Notes under the pieces: model-generated | Database searches by the model: none | What the model was told of the DNA's origin: nothing | Seen by the model: the letters and a program-made list of their open reading frames with translations, nothing else | Position numbers and translations under genes: made by a program | Shown here: positions 1 to 7,167 of the stretch, piece after piece | Position numbering within the stretch: position 1 is the stretch's first letter | Layout of the letters: the number at the start of each line of letters is the position of its first letter | Source: Parashewanella hymeniacidonis | Lineage (GTDB): Bacteria > Pseudomonadota > Gammaproteobacteria > Enterobacterales > Shewanellaceae | Assembly: GCF_016900895.1 (NCBI RefSeq) | Contig: NZ_JAFEUN010000041.1 | Coordinates: 1-36,928 of the forward strand | DNA length: 36,928 nucleotides | Direction of reading: 5' to 3'

Positions 1-2
1 CA

Positions 3-101
3 GGTTGGGAAACGATTTGGGAAGGTTGGGATACCCTTCAATCTTATGTCGTTGGATATAGGATGGCGAAAGAAATGCTAGCTGACGGAGAAATGCACTA
101 A
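3..101 (+). CDS. C-terminal tail of an unrecognised ORF (cut by window edge)
   Basis: An open frame enters from the left edge and stops at TAA 99-101. The 32 visible residues are rich in Trp and Gly (GWETIWEGWDTLQSY...) and end in MAKEMLADGEMH. I do not recognise the family. The start lies outside the window. It is followed directly by a different open frame that lacks a start codon, so this may be a recombination junction. Confidence 0.35.
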   Translation, partial: GWETIWEGWDTLQSYVVGYRMAKEMLADGEMH

Positions 102-240
102 GATCTGATCAAGAGACAGCTTCTACTCATACGCCAATTTTAAAAATTCTTTAAGCTGCGATCTAAAAAAAGCTCTAAATGAAGTAGACCGGATAGCAGG
201 CTCATATAATTTTCTCTCGTTATTTACTCATGAAAAGGAT

Positions 241-1191
241 TTGCCATTTAAGTCTTCCGTGCAGAGTAACTACAATTCTGAAAATATTTTTCATCGGTAT
301 AATTTTGATATTAAACCTAAAATCACACCAGAGCATTTGTTTATATGGGGAAAATCAATTAGCTCGATTGAACCCAATAATATATTCAATGTATTAACGA
401 CTTACATGTCCCTTGTAATTTTTAGCAACAAAGTGAAGAAAGAAGATAATCTTTACCACTTTTTCTTTAATGGTATGAATTCAATAGCTTTAAAAGTTAA
501 TTTCGATATTAATACAGAAACTATCTTACAAGAAGTTCACGACCTGTTTCATTGGATTTTCGAGGATACTGGAGCGGTTGCGAAAATATCAATTATTCGC
601 AATATATTTACAACCAATGGTTTTACTGAACTAGAACAAGCTTTTTCAAAAGAAACTATATACGCCATTCAATCTAACCACCAGCTTTATCAAGAAGACA
701 ATGTAAAACAATATTTCGAGATAAAAAATAAAGTCGTAGATTTTATCTTTAGTCTGAGCAATAAAATGTCTGAATCATATGATTCTTATTACAATTCTAA
801 TAAAGTTAACTTAGTCGCTATACTATCTTACATAGTGACTTTGGTAGTTATACGAGGGATGTCCAGAGATAATTTTGATTCATCAATAGACTTATTTTGC
901 TACATTTCGTTAGCATTTTTTATTGTGGCAATAATCTATACAAGTTTAATCGAAAGTGAACTTACTAAAAAGGTCTCTTTTTTTCAAACACAAAAGGATG
1001 AGCTATATAGTCGCTATAAAAATATGCTCTGTGAAGTAGAGCTTAGACAATTATTTAACAGTCCAAGCTATGAGGATGCTAAATGTAAAAGTGAAGAAGC
1101 TAAGTTTCACATAATCGTATACATAATTTTGGCTACTTTTATTGTTATAGATATAATTATTATTTCTTTCAGACTCGCTATGCCAAACTGA
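241..1191 (+). CDS. Unrecognised membrane protein, probably 5'-truncated
   Basis: The protein has 316 residues counted from a TTG at 241. The N-terminal ~185 residues look soluble and mixed alpha/beta. Three hydrophobic segments follow at about residues 189-206, 216-235 and 290-312, with a charged helical stretch (about 238-285) between the second and third. I do not recognise the family. The TTG start is doubtful: the nearest AAAGGA is almost touching it, and the same frame stays open upstream to 109 with no ATG, GTG or TTG, where it meets a TGA at 106-108. The natural N-terminus therefore seems to be lost. Base composition is much richer in A+T than in the prp genes, which suggests acquired DNA. 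It could be a decayed accessory or defence gene, but nothing in the sequence proves that. Confidence 0.5.
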   Translation: MPFKSSVQSNYNSENIFHRYNFDIKPKITPEHLFIWGKSISSIEPNNIFNVLTTYMSLVIFSNKVKKEDNLYHFFFNGMNSIALKVNFDINTETILQEVHDLFHWIFEDTGAVAKISIIRNIFTTNGFTELEQAFSKETIYAIQSNHQLYQEDNVKQYFEIKNKVVDFIFSLSNKMSESYDSYYNSNKVNLVAILSYIVTLVVIRGMSRDNFDSSIDLFCYISLAFFIVAIIYTSLIESELTKKVSFFQTQKDELYSRYKNMLCEVELRQLFNSPSYEDAKCKSEEAKFHIIVYIILATFIVIDIIIISFRLAMPN

Positions 1192-1305
1192 ATACACAGT
1201 AAATAAAGTCTTCCATTACCAGTGATGTTTCAATTAGCACAACTTAATTCTATCAAAGATAGCTTATTAACAAACTTTACTCTACCAATACCGTCCCACA
1301 CACAA

Positions 1306-1329
1306 CAATGCCTGCAAATGCAGGCATTG
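1306..1329 (-). terminator. Hairpin downstream of the outer-membrane protein gene
   Basis: This is a perfect 11-bp inverted repeat, CAATGCCTGCA-AA-TGCAGGCATTG, lying 32 bp beyond the stop codon of the minus-strand beta-barrel gene. Read on the minus strand it is followed by TTGTGTGTG rather than a clean T tract. It is a plausible but imperfect intrinsic terminator, or an mRNA 3'-end stabiliser. Confidence 0.5.
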
Positions 1330-1361
1330 AAACTAAAGCGAACAACTAAAAGCAGAAAAAC

Positions 1362-2042
1362 TTAAAAGCGATATAGCACGCCGAAGTTAATCACTGGATA
1401 CCACTTATATTCTTTAATATCCTCTTCTAGCTTATCTTGTTCAATTTTAACATCCGCAAGTAATTGAGAGCAGATATCAGCATCTAAAGCACTACCACAT
1501 GAAACATTTAACTCCGCCTCTGGTGTGCTTTGATAAAAAGCACCCAGTTCAGCCGTAAACGACCAACTAGAAGTACTTGTTGGCGCAGATGCCCAACCCA
1601 AACCAATGTACGGCGCAAACTTTTTGAACTCAACTTTACCGTCAGCACTGCCAACATCTTCAACACGATACACATCACCGTTGAATTCATATTCACCATC
1701 AATAGCACGCGCTGTTGCATTTACCTTACTGCCATTGTAATAAGCACCCGCACTCAGTCTGAAACCTGAATCACTCCATGGGTGATAATCAAAAACAGCA
1801 GAGGCCGTTCTTAGTTCTAACTCGGCATCGTAAGTAATATCGTTTTCAGTAAAGTCATCATCATACTGAAAGTTATTAATACCGACTCTAAAATTGAAGT
1901 TGTCAGACAAACCTTTGTAAAACTCAAGACCAATGCCCGTTGCACCAGCTTTTAAACCGACGCCGTTTGAATGATCCGCTGAGGAAGGTGCTGAAAAGAC
2001 TAAAGCCGCTAAACAGGCTAATGGGAGAACTGCAGATTTCAT
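1362..2042 (-). CDS. Outer-membrane beta-barrel protein
   Basis: The product has 226 residues from the ATG at 2042. That start is preferred over an upstream one at 2063 because AAGGA lies 8 bases before it and because it begins a clean signal peptide (MKSAVLPLACLAALVFSAPSSA, cleavage near SSA/DHS). The mature part shows alternating hydrophobic/polar strands such as NFNFRVGINNFQY, FKKFAPYIGLGW and WSFTAELGAFY. It ends in VLYRF; a terminal Phe is typical of BAM-assembled outer-membrane proteins. The likely fold is an 8- to 10-stranded porin-like barrel of the broad OmpW/CarO style; the substrate is unknown. A two-Cys loop (CGSALDADIC) near residue 185 may form a disulfide. It stands alone between its own promoter and hairpin. 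Confidence 0.75.
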   Translation of the reverse strand: MKSAVLPLACLAALVFSAPSSADHSNGVGLKAGATGIGLEFYKGLSDNFNFRVGINNFQYDDDFTENDITYDAELELRTASAVFDYHPWSDSGFRLSAGAYYNGSKVNATARAIDGEYEFNGDVYRVEDVGSADGKVEFKKFAPYIGLGWASAPTSTSSWSFTAELGAFYQSTPEAELNVSCGSALDADICSQLLADVKIEQDKLEEDIKEYKWYPVINFGVLYRF

Positions 2043-2119
2043 TTTTGATGTCCTTAAAATCACTAAATCTTCATCCTAAAAGCGTCCATTTACTCTGGAT
2101 AATTGAACGCACTCCCACA

Positions 2120-2128
2120 ATTATATCA
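2120..2128 (-). promoter_or_regulatory. Extended -10 promoter for the outer-membrane protein gene
   Basis: On the minus strand the sequence reads TGATATAAT, a perfect TATAAT with the TGn extension, about 78 bases upstream of the ATG at 2042. No good -35 box is visible at the usual distance, which fits an extended -10 promoter. Confidence 0.5.
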
Positions 2129-2213
2129 GCGGATGAAATAAAGTAAGATTAAATTTGAAGAATCAAGAGTTACGGGTAAAATGTGTTTCTTTTGAAACTC
2201 AGCGGGAATGTAA

Positions 2214-3098
2214 GTGACGCTTATTAAAGGCTGTTTGGCTTTTCTTTGTTATGTAATTAACACATTGTTATGGATGATCCCTATCCTCACGTTTGGCCTT
2301 TTAAAATTATTACCTTTTAGCGTAACAAAAAATCTTGGCGCTTCCATTCTTGATAACTGTGCTTCGGGTTGGATAAGTGTTAATGGGCTGATTGAGCGGC
2401 TCTACCATCCAACAAAAGTGCATGTTTCTGGCAATACTAATTTTAAGAGGCAAGATTGGTACATGGTAATCGCTAACCATCAGTCTTGGGTCGATATCTT
2501 AATATTGCAGCGTGTGCTTAATAATAAAATCCCCTTTTTAAAGTTTTTCCTGAAAAAAGAGCTGATGTACGTTCCCGTATTAGGTCTGGCATGGTGGGCG
2601 CTAGACTTTCCATTCATGCGTCGATATAGCCCAGCACAAATAAAAAAGAATCCGAAACTCAAAGGCAAAGATATTGAGATTACACGTAAAGCGTGTGAAA
2701 AGTTTAAACACAAACCAGTCAGTGTAATGAACTTTGTCGAAGGTACTCGTTTCACGCCAGCGAAACATCAAAAGCAACAGCCCCCTTTCCAGCATTTACT
2801 TCGCCCAAAAGCAGGCGGAATGGCATTTACGCTTGCTACTATGGGCGACTGCATGAACACACTTGTTGATGTGACGATTCATTACCCAGTAAAAACCCCG
2901 AGCTTTTGGGAGTACATCAGTGGTCAAGTTAACGACATATATGTTCACATCGAACAAGTCCCGCTCGGAGACGATATGAAGGGTGATTATGTTAATGACC
3001 GCAGATTTAAACAATCTTTCCAGCAATCTCTTACCACGCTATGGGAACAAAAAGATCGTAATTTTTCACAGTTAATGCGCAACTCAAAGGAAGGCTAG
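2214..3098 (+). CDS. LPLAT-family acyltransferase (YihG-like), first copy
   Basis: The protein has 294 residues starting at GTG 2214, with a GGGA about 8 bases upstream. It belongs to the PlsC-type lysophospholipid acyltransferase superfamily, which moves acyl chains from acyl-CoA or acyl-ACP to lysophospholipids at the inner membrane. The catalytic HX4D block is visible as NHQSWVD (His89, Asp94) and the substrate-binding EGTR block as FVEGTRF (Glu176-Arg179). The hydrophobic N-terminal ~45 residues anchor it in the membrane. Size and motifs match the YihG/YihG-like branch rather than PlsC itself. A second paralogue begins 7 bases after the stop codon, so the two are probably co-transcribed. 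The exact acyl acceptor cannot be read from sequence. Confidence 0.85.
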   Translation: MTLIKGCLAFLCYVINTLLWMIPILTFGLLKLLPFSVTKNLGASILDNCASGWISVNGLIERLYHPTKVHVSGNTNFKRQDWYMVIANHQSWVDILILQRVLNNKIPFLKFFLKKELMYVPVLGLAWWALDFPFMRRYSPAQIKKNPKLKGKDIEITRKACEKFKHKPVSVMNFVEGTRFTPAKHQKQQPPFQHLLRPKAGGMAFTLATMGDCMNTLVDVTIHYPVKTPSFWEYISGQVNDIYVHIEQVPLGDDMKGDYVNDRRFKQSFQQSLTTLWEQKDRNFSQLMRNSKEG

Positions 3099-3105
3099 AT
3101 TCTTT

Positions 3106-3999
3106 ATGCTCAGTTTTTTACCTGCACCACTTTTATTTATTATCAGTGCCATTTTATTAGTTATAAACACTTGCCTTTGGGCTGGCCTCATTTCGATTGG
3201 CGGCATAATAAAAGCATTATTGCCAGTTAATGCCCTGAAAATCCAATTAACTAAAGTGATGAATGCTTTTATGTATGCTTGGGCATCATGCAACGGCTTG
3301 ACTCTAAAGCTGACGTCTAACGTTGAATGGCAAATCGAAGGCTTAGAGAATGTCCATAAGGATTCTTGGTACCTCATTTTTAGCAATCACCTTAGTGGTT
3401 TCGATATTGCTGCTCAATCTTTTGTTCTAAGAAATCACGCTCCGATGCTTAAGTTTTTCTTAAAAAAAGAATTACTTTATGTGCCATTCATCGGATTAGG
3501 TTGTTGGGCTTTAGATATGCCGTTCATGAACCGAACAAGCCCTAAAAAGCTAAAGAAGAATCCAAAACTTCGAGGCAAAGATCTTGAGTCGACTCGAAAA
3601 GCTTGTCAGAAATTCAAACACCTTCCTACGTCTATCATGAATTACGCTGAAGGTAGTCGTTTTACTGAAGAGAAACGCCAACGCCAAAACTCACCATATA
3701 AGCATCTACTTCGTCCTAAAGCTGGCGGCATTGCTTTTGCACTTTCAGCGATGGGCGATCAATTCAGTAGCGTATTGAACATGACTTTAGTCTACCCTGA
3801 CAATCCAGAGAACGTGCTTATGGATGCAATGTGTGGTCGTTTAAAACGTATTATCGTCAAAGTAGACGCATTACCAGTCCCTCAAGTCGATGCAGATGAA
3901 TACTCTACAAACAGTGAATATAGAGTTGAATTTCAAAGATGGTTGAATGATATCTGGCAAGAAAAAGACAAAGATATTGAAGAATTCAAACAGCAATAA
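3106..3999 (+). CDS. LPLAT-family acyltransferase (YihG-like), second copy
   Basis: This is a 297-residue paralogue of the preceding gene, with shared blocks along most of the length (FLKKELLYVP, KLKKNPKLRGKD, HLLRPKAGG). The catalytic block is NHLSGFD (His95, Asp100), and the second block is EGSR (Glu182-Arg185) instead of the EGTR of the first copy. The N-terminal ~35 residues are hydrophobic and likely form the membrane anchor. The pair looks like a tandem duplication that has since diverged, especially in the region after HX4 that shapes the acceptor pocket. It follows its twin at 7 bases with only a weak ribosome-binding site (GGAAGG some 15 bases upstream), so translational coupling is plausible. 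Its substrate relative to the twin is unknown. Confidence 0.85.
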   Translation: MLSFLPAPLLFIISAILLVINTCLWAGLISIGGIIKALLPVNALKIQLTKVMNAFMYAWASCNGLTLKLTSNVEWQIEGLENVHKDSWYLIFSNHLSGFDIAAQSFVLRNHAPMLKFFLKKELLYVPFIGLGCWALDMPFMNRTSPKKLKKNPKLRGKDLESTRKACQKFKHLPTSIMNYAEGSRFTEEKRQRQNSPYKHLLRPKAGGIAFALSAMGDQFSSVLNMTLVYPDNPENVLMDAMCGRLKRIIVKVDALPVPQVDADEYSTNSEYRVEFQRWLNDIWQEKDKDIEEFKQQ

Positions 4000-4075
4000 A
4001 ACAAATCTACATTTCTAAATAAGAAGTTGCTGCTGCATTTTGAGTGGCAATTTCTTTACCCTTCTACGTGAAAAT

Positions 4076-4087
4076 ATTGTCGACAAT
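4076..4087. promoter_or_regulatory. Operator-like palindrome 1 upstream of the GntR regulator
   Basis: ATTGTCGACAAT is a perfect 12-bp palindrome, 130 bp before the regulator start codon. It shares its half-site ATTGT/ACAAT with the palindrome at 4149-4160. FCD-type GntR proteins usually bind short palindromes of this TNGTN(2-3)ACNA kind, so autoregulation of the prp cluster is the natural reading. Confidence 0.6.
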
Positions 4088-4148
4088 TAAAACCAAAAAA
4101 TCATATTTATGAGTAAATTCATTGTAAAACTTACCTTAACGTCAACTT

Positions 4149-4160
4149 ATTGTTGACAAT
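4149..4160. promoter_or_regulatory. Operator-like palindrome 2 upstream of the GntR regulator
   Basis: ATTGTTGACAAT is identical to the first site except for one central base, and is flanked by TT/AA so that the palindrome extends to TTATTGTTGACAATAA. Its centre lies 73 bp from the first site, close to seven helical turns, so two bound dimers could face the same side of the DNA. Confidence 0.6.
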
Positions 4161-4217
4161 AAACAAAATCAACGCTAGTTTAAATAGCAATCAACTATTG
4201 CTTATTTTTACTACGCC

Positions 4218-4916
4218 ATGACAGAAAAGTCGAAAACCCTTGTCGACCAAATATTGATTCAAATTCAAAACAGTATCATTACTGGCGAAATCCCAGCTGG
4301 CAGTAAAATCAACGAACAGTCCATAGCAAAGCAATACGGCATTAGCCGTGGCCCCACTCGTGAAGCATTACAAACTCTAGAGCGTCAACGTCTCGTAGTT
4401 CGAGCTCCTCATATTGGTGCTCGTGTTGCACAGCTAACAGTAAAAGAGCTGAACGAACTGTACCAATTACGCTCCGTATTAGAAGGTATGGCGTGTGAGC
4501 TAGCTTCGAATCGAATTTCTCAGACCGAAATGCAATCATTACAAGCCTTGCTTGAGCGACAAGAACAAGCGCTCGTCGATGGCGATCACGACTTTCAGCA
4601 ACAAAGTGAAATCGACTTCCATTACCAAATTATTCAAGCCAGCGACAACCGTCACCTGCAAGAAACGTTAACGGGCAGTCTTTATCACTTGATCAGAATG
4701 TATCGCTTTCAAACCAGCGGTGATGAACGACCGACCAGTGCCATTGCAGAACACCGAAGAATTATTGATGCCATTGCCGATGGTGATGGTGAACTCGCCA
4801 ATTTACTGATGCGTCGTCATATCGAGCGGGGCAGAAAAAATACCGAAATAAAACTGATTGAGCGGCAAAAACAACAAGCCGCCGCAGAGTCGTTGTTAAC
4901 CATAAACAACCTTTGA
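4218..4916 (+). CDS. GntR/FCD-family regulator of the propionate (prp) cluster
   Basis: The product has 232 residues. The N-terminal winged helix-turn-helix (about 8-75) includes the recognition segment EQSIAKQYGISRGPTREALQ. The C-terminal FCD ligand domain (about 77-215) carries its typical ELNELYQLRSVLEG start and the HRRIIDAIADGD and MRRHIERGR elements. FCD regulators sense carboxylic acids. Its position directly ahead of prpB suggests that the ligand is a methylcitrate-cycle intermediate such as 2-methylcitrate; that is inference from context. Two palindromes (4076-4087, 4149-4160) in its leader are the likely operators. It is 27 bp from prpB on the same strand. It corresponds to the GntR-type prp regulator seen in Shewanella, not to the sigma54-dependent PrpR of Salmonella. 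Confidence 0.85.
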   Translation: MTEKSKTLVDQILIQIQNSIITGEIPAGSKINEQSIAKQYGISRGPTREALQTLERQRLVVRAPHIGARVAQLTVKELNELYQLRSVLEGMACELASNRISQTEMQSLQALLERQEQALVDGDHDFQQQSEIDFHYQIIQASDNRHLQETLTGSLYHLIRMYRFQTSGDERPTSAIAEHRRIIDAIADGDGELANLLMRRHIERGRKNTEIKLIERQKQQAAAESLLTINNL

Positions 4917-4943
4917 TCTCTGCCCTACAAAAGGAAATGAAAC

Positions 4944-5822
4944 ATGAAAAAAAGTGCAGGTTTACGTTTTAGAGAAGCAGTGGCAAATGCCAATCCATTA
5001 CAAATTGTAGGTACAACCAACGCTTACTTCGCCTTAATGGCCGAGCACACCGGCTTTCAAGCACTGTACTTATCGGGTGCAGGTGTAGCCAATGCATCAT
5101 ACGGTATGCCTGATCTTGGTATGACATCAATGAATGATGTCATCATCGATGCCAGCCGTATTACTTCGGCTACGGACTTACCACTGCTTGTCGATATCGA
5201 TACGGGTTGGGGCGGCGCATTCAATATCGCTCGCACCATTCGTGAATTTGAAAAATCGGGAGTTGCTGCGGTTCACATGGAAGATCAGGTATCACAAAAA
5301 CGTTGTGGCCACCGTCCAAATAAAGCGGTTGTGAGCACAGAAGAAATGGTTGACCGCATTAAAGCAGCCGTTGATGCGCGTACCGATGAAAACTTTGTAA
5401 TTATGGCGCGCACCGATGCGGTAGCAGTTGAAGGTTTAGTGGCCGGCATCGAACGAGCAAAAGCGTACGTTGAAGCAGGGGCTGACATGATCTTCGCTGA
5501 AGCATTGACTGAACTTGAGCAATATCGTCATTTCCGCAAGCAAGTGAACGTGCCTATTTTAGCGAACATGACTGAGTTTGGTAAAACGGAATTATTTGAT
5601 AAAGAAGCTTTAGCAGAAGCTGGCGCTGACATGATCTTATATCCGCTCAGTACTTTCCGTGCGGCCAACCTAGCAGCATTAAATGTGATGAAGGCTCTGA
5701 AAGATGACGGCCACCAGCGTAACGTTGTCGACACAATGCAGACTCGTGCCGATCTTTATGAGCACCTTGGTTATCACGTATTTGAAAATAAACTGGACGA
5801 GCTTTTCGACTCTGAAAAATAG
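4944..5822 (+). CDS. prpB: 2-methylisocitrate lyase PrpB
   Basis: The product has 292 residues, the usual PrpB length, with a good ribosome-binding site (AAAGGAA) about 8 bases before ATG. It splits 2-methylisocitrate into pyruvate and succinate, the last step of the methylcitrate cycle, in the cytoplasm. It is a PEP mutase/isocitrate lyase superfamily TIM barrel. The signature KRCGHRPNK contains the catalytic Cys121, and metal-binding acidic residues lie in LVDIDTGWG (Asp84, Asp86). The HMEDQ strand just before the Cys loop and the [12 protein letters not shown] strand are also typical. The gene is second in the regulator-prpB-prpC-acnD-prpF cluster. All key residues are present and I see no damage. 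Confidence 0.96.
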   Translation: MKKSAGLRFREAVANANPLQIVGTTNAYFALMAEHTGFQALYLSGAGVANASYGMPDLGMTSMNDVIIDASRITSATDLPLLVDIDTGWGGAFNIARTIREFEKSGVAAVHMEDQVSQKRCGHRPNKAVVSTEEMVDRIKAAVDARTDENFVIMARTDAVAVEGLVAGIERAKAYVEAGADMIFAEALTELEQYRHFRKQVNVPILANMTEFGKTELFDKEALAEAGADMILYPLSTFRAANLAALNVMKALKDDGHQRNVVDTMQTRADLYEHLGYHVFENKLDELFDSEK

Positions 5823-5856
5823 TCAGTCGCTCAAGTTCAGTAACATGGATTTAATC

Positions 5857-5869
5857 TGTATCCGATACA
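5857..5869. promoter_or_regulatory. Palindrome in the prpB-prpC gap
   Basis: TGTATC-C-GATACA is a perfect inverted repeat with a one-base centre, in the 102-bp gap ahead of prpC. It could be a protein-binding site, possibly for a second promoter inside the cluster, but it does not match the ATTGT/ACAAT half-sites upstream of the regulator. Confidence 0.3.
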
Positions 5870-5924
5870 AATAGACAAGAATAATAATTATAAAAAATTC
5901 AATCAATTTAAAGGAAAGATAGCA

Positions 5925-7049
5925 ATGGTAGATAAAAAATTAAGCGGTGCCGGTCTTCGTGGCCAAAGCGCAGGAGAAACAGCGTTAAGTACAGTCGGAA
6001 AATCGGGTTCTGGCCTAACGTACCGTGGTTACGATCTTAAAGATCTGGCAGATAACGCCACGTTTGAAGAAGTCGCCCACTTGATTTTGAAAGGTGAATT
6101 ACCAAACCAAGCTGAACTTGATGCTTACAAAGCTAAGCTTAAAAGCATGCGAGGTCTACCTCAAGCATTAAAAGAAGTCCTTGAGCGTATTCCTGCTTCA
6201 GCGCACCCTATGGATGTGATGCGCACAGGTTGCTCAATGTTAGGTAACCTAGAAACAGAAGCAAGTTTTGAACAGCAAGGTGAAGCTACAGATCGTTTAT
6301 TGGCGGCTTTCCCATCTATCATTTGCTATTGGTATCGTTTTACTCACGATAATGTTCGTATTGAAACTGAAACCGATGATGAACAAATTGGTGCTCACTT
6401 CTTACATTTATTGCATGGCAAAAAGCCGTCTGAATTGCACGCTAAAGTCATGGATAGCTCATTGATCCTTTATGCTGAGCATGAGTTCAACGCTTCTACG
6501 TTTACTGCTCGCGTTTGTGCTTCAACGCTATCAGACATGCATTCTTGTATTACTGGTGCTATTGGCTCATTACGTGGCCCATTACACGGTGGTGCTAATG
6601 AGGCAGCAATGGAGCTGATTGAAGGACTTAAAGACGAGCAACATGCCCGTGACACCCTTGCAGGCATGCTTGAGCGCAAAGATAAAATCATGGGCTTTGG
6701 CCATGCCATTTACCGTGAATCCGATCCACGTAACGCCATCATTAAGTCTTGGTCTGAGCAATTAGGCAAAGACTTTGGTGACGATCGTTTATATCGTGTT
6801 TCAGCCGCTTGTGAAGCGTTCATGTGGGAACAAAAGAAACTGTTCTGTAATGCTGATTTCTTCCATGCCAGTGCCTATCACTTTATGGGTATCCCGACTA
6901 AATTATTCACACCAATCTTTGTCTGCTCACGCTTAACTGGCTGGGCTGCACACGTAATGGAGCAACGCTCAAATAACCGCATCATTCGTCCAAGTGCAGA
7001 TTATGTCGGTGAAGAGCCACGTGCGGTAACACCAATCGCACAACGATAG
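5925..7049 (+). CDS. prpC: 2-methylcitrate synthase PrpC
   Basis: The product has 374 residues, matching short (type II-like) methylcitrate synthases. It condenses propionyl-CoA with oxaloacetate to 2-methylcitrate and CoA, opening the cycle. The citrate-synthase catalytic triad is intact: His221 in GPLHGGANEAAM, His260 in MGFGHAIYRESDPRN, and Asp311 in NADFFHASAYHFMGI. Arg residues of the carboxylate-binding site are visible near the C-terminus (EQRSNNRIIRP). The start has a strong AAAGGA site 9 bases upstream. Relatives of this branch act mainly on propionyl-CoA with residual acetyl-CoA activity, and the prp context supports the methylcitrate assignment over housekeeping citrate synthase. 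Confidence 0.96.
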   Translation: MVDKKLSGAGLRGQSAGETALSTVGKSGSGLTYRGYDLKDLADNATFEEVAHLILKGELPNQAELDAYKAKLKSMRGLPQALKEVLERIPASAHPMDVMRTGCSMLGNLETEASFEQQGEATDRLLAAFPSIICYWYRFTHDNVRIETETDDEQIGAHFLHLLHGKKPSELHAKVMDSSLILYAEHEFNASTFTARVCASTLSDMHSCITGAIGSLRGPLHGGANEAAMELIEGLKDEQHARDTLAGMLERKDKIMGFGHAIYRESDPRNAIIKSWSEQLGKDFGDDRLYRVSAACEAFMWEQKKLFCNADFFHASAYHFMGIPTKLFTPIFVCSRLTGWAAHVMEQRSNNRIIRPSADYVGEEPRAVTPIAQR

Positions 7050-7072
7050 TTCAACCAATCGCCTTGAGCCTT

Positions 7073-7105
7073 AAGCCTTGCTCACCCACCTTTTGAGCAA
7101 GGCTT
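7073..7105 (+). other. Hairpin between prpC and acnD
   Basis: AAGCCTTGCTC and GAGCAAGGCTT form a perfect 11-bp stem around an 11-base loop, 24 bp after the prpC stop. No T tract follows, so it is not a clean intrinsic terminator. It may protect the prpBC message end or reduce read-through into acnD-prpF. Confidence 0.5.
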
Positions 7106-7167
7106 CGAGGCAACCCAATTCTTAACTCAACCTTAGATTGAGATAAACAACGTGTGTGGATAGACTC

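Noticed and set aside
4076-4160. Paired palindromes as part of a mobile element's inverted repeats
   Set aside because: They are individually self-complementary, short, and placed in a regulator leader, which fits operators better than transposon ends.
7073-7105. Hairpin as an intrinsic terminator of prpC
   Set aside because: The stem is strong but no T tract follows and acnD belongs to the same pathway, so it is reported as a hairpin only.
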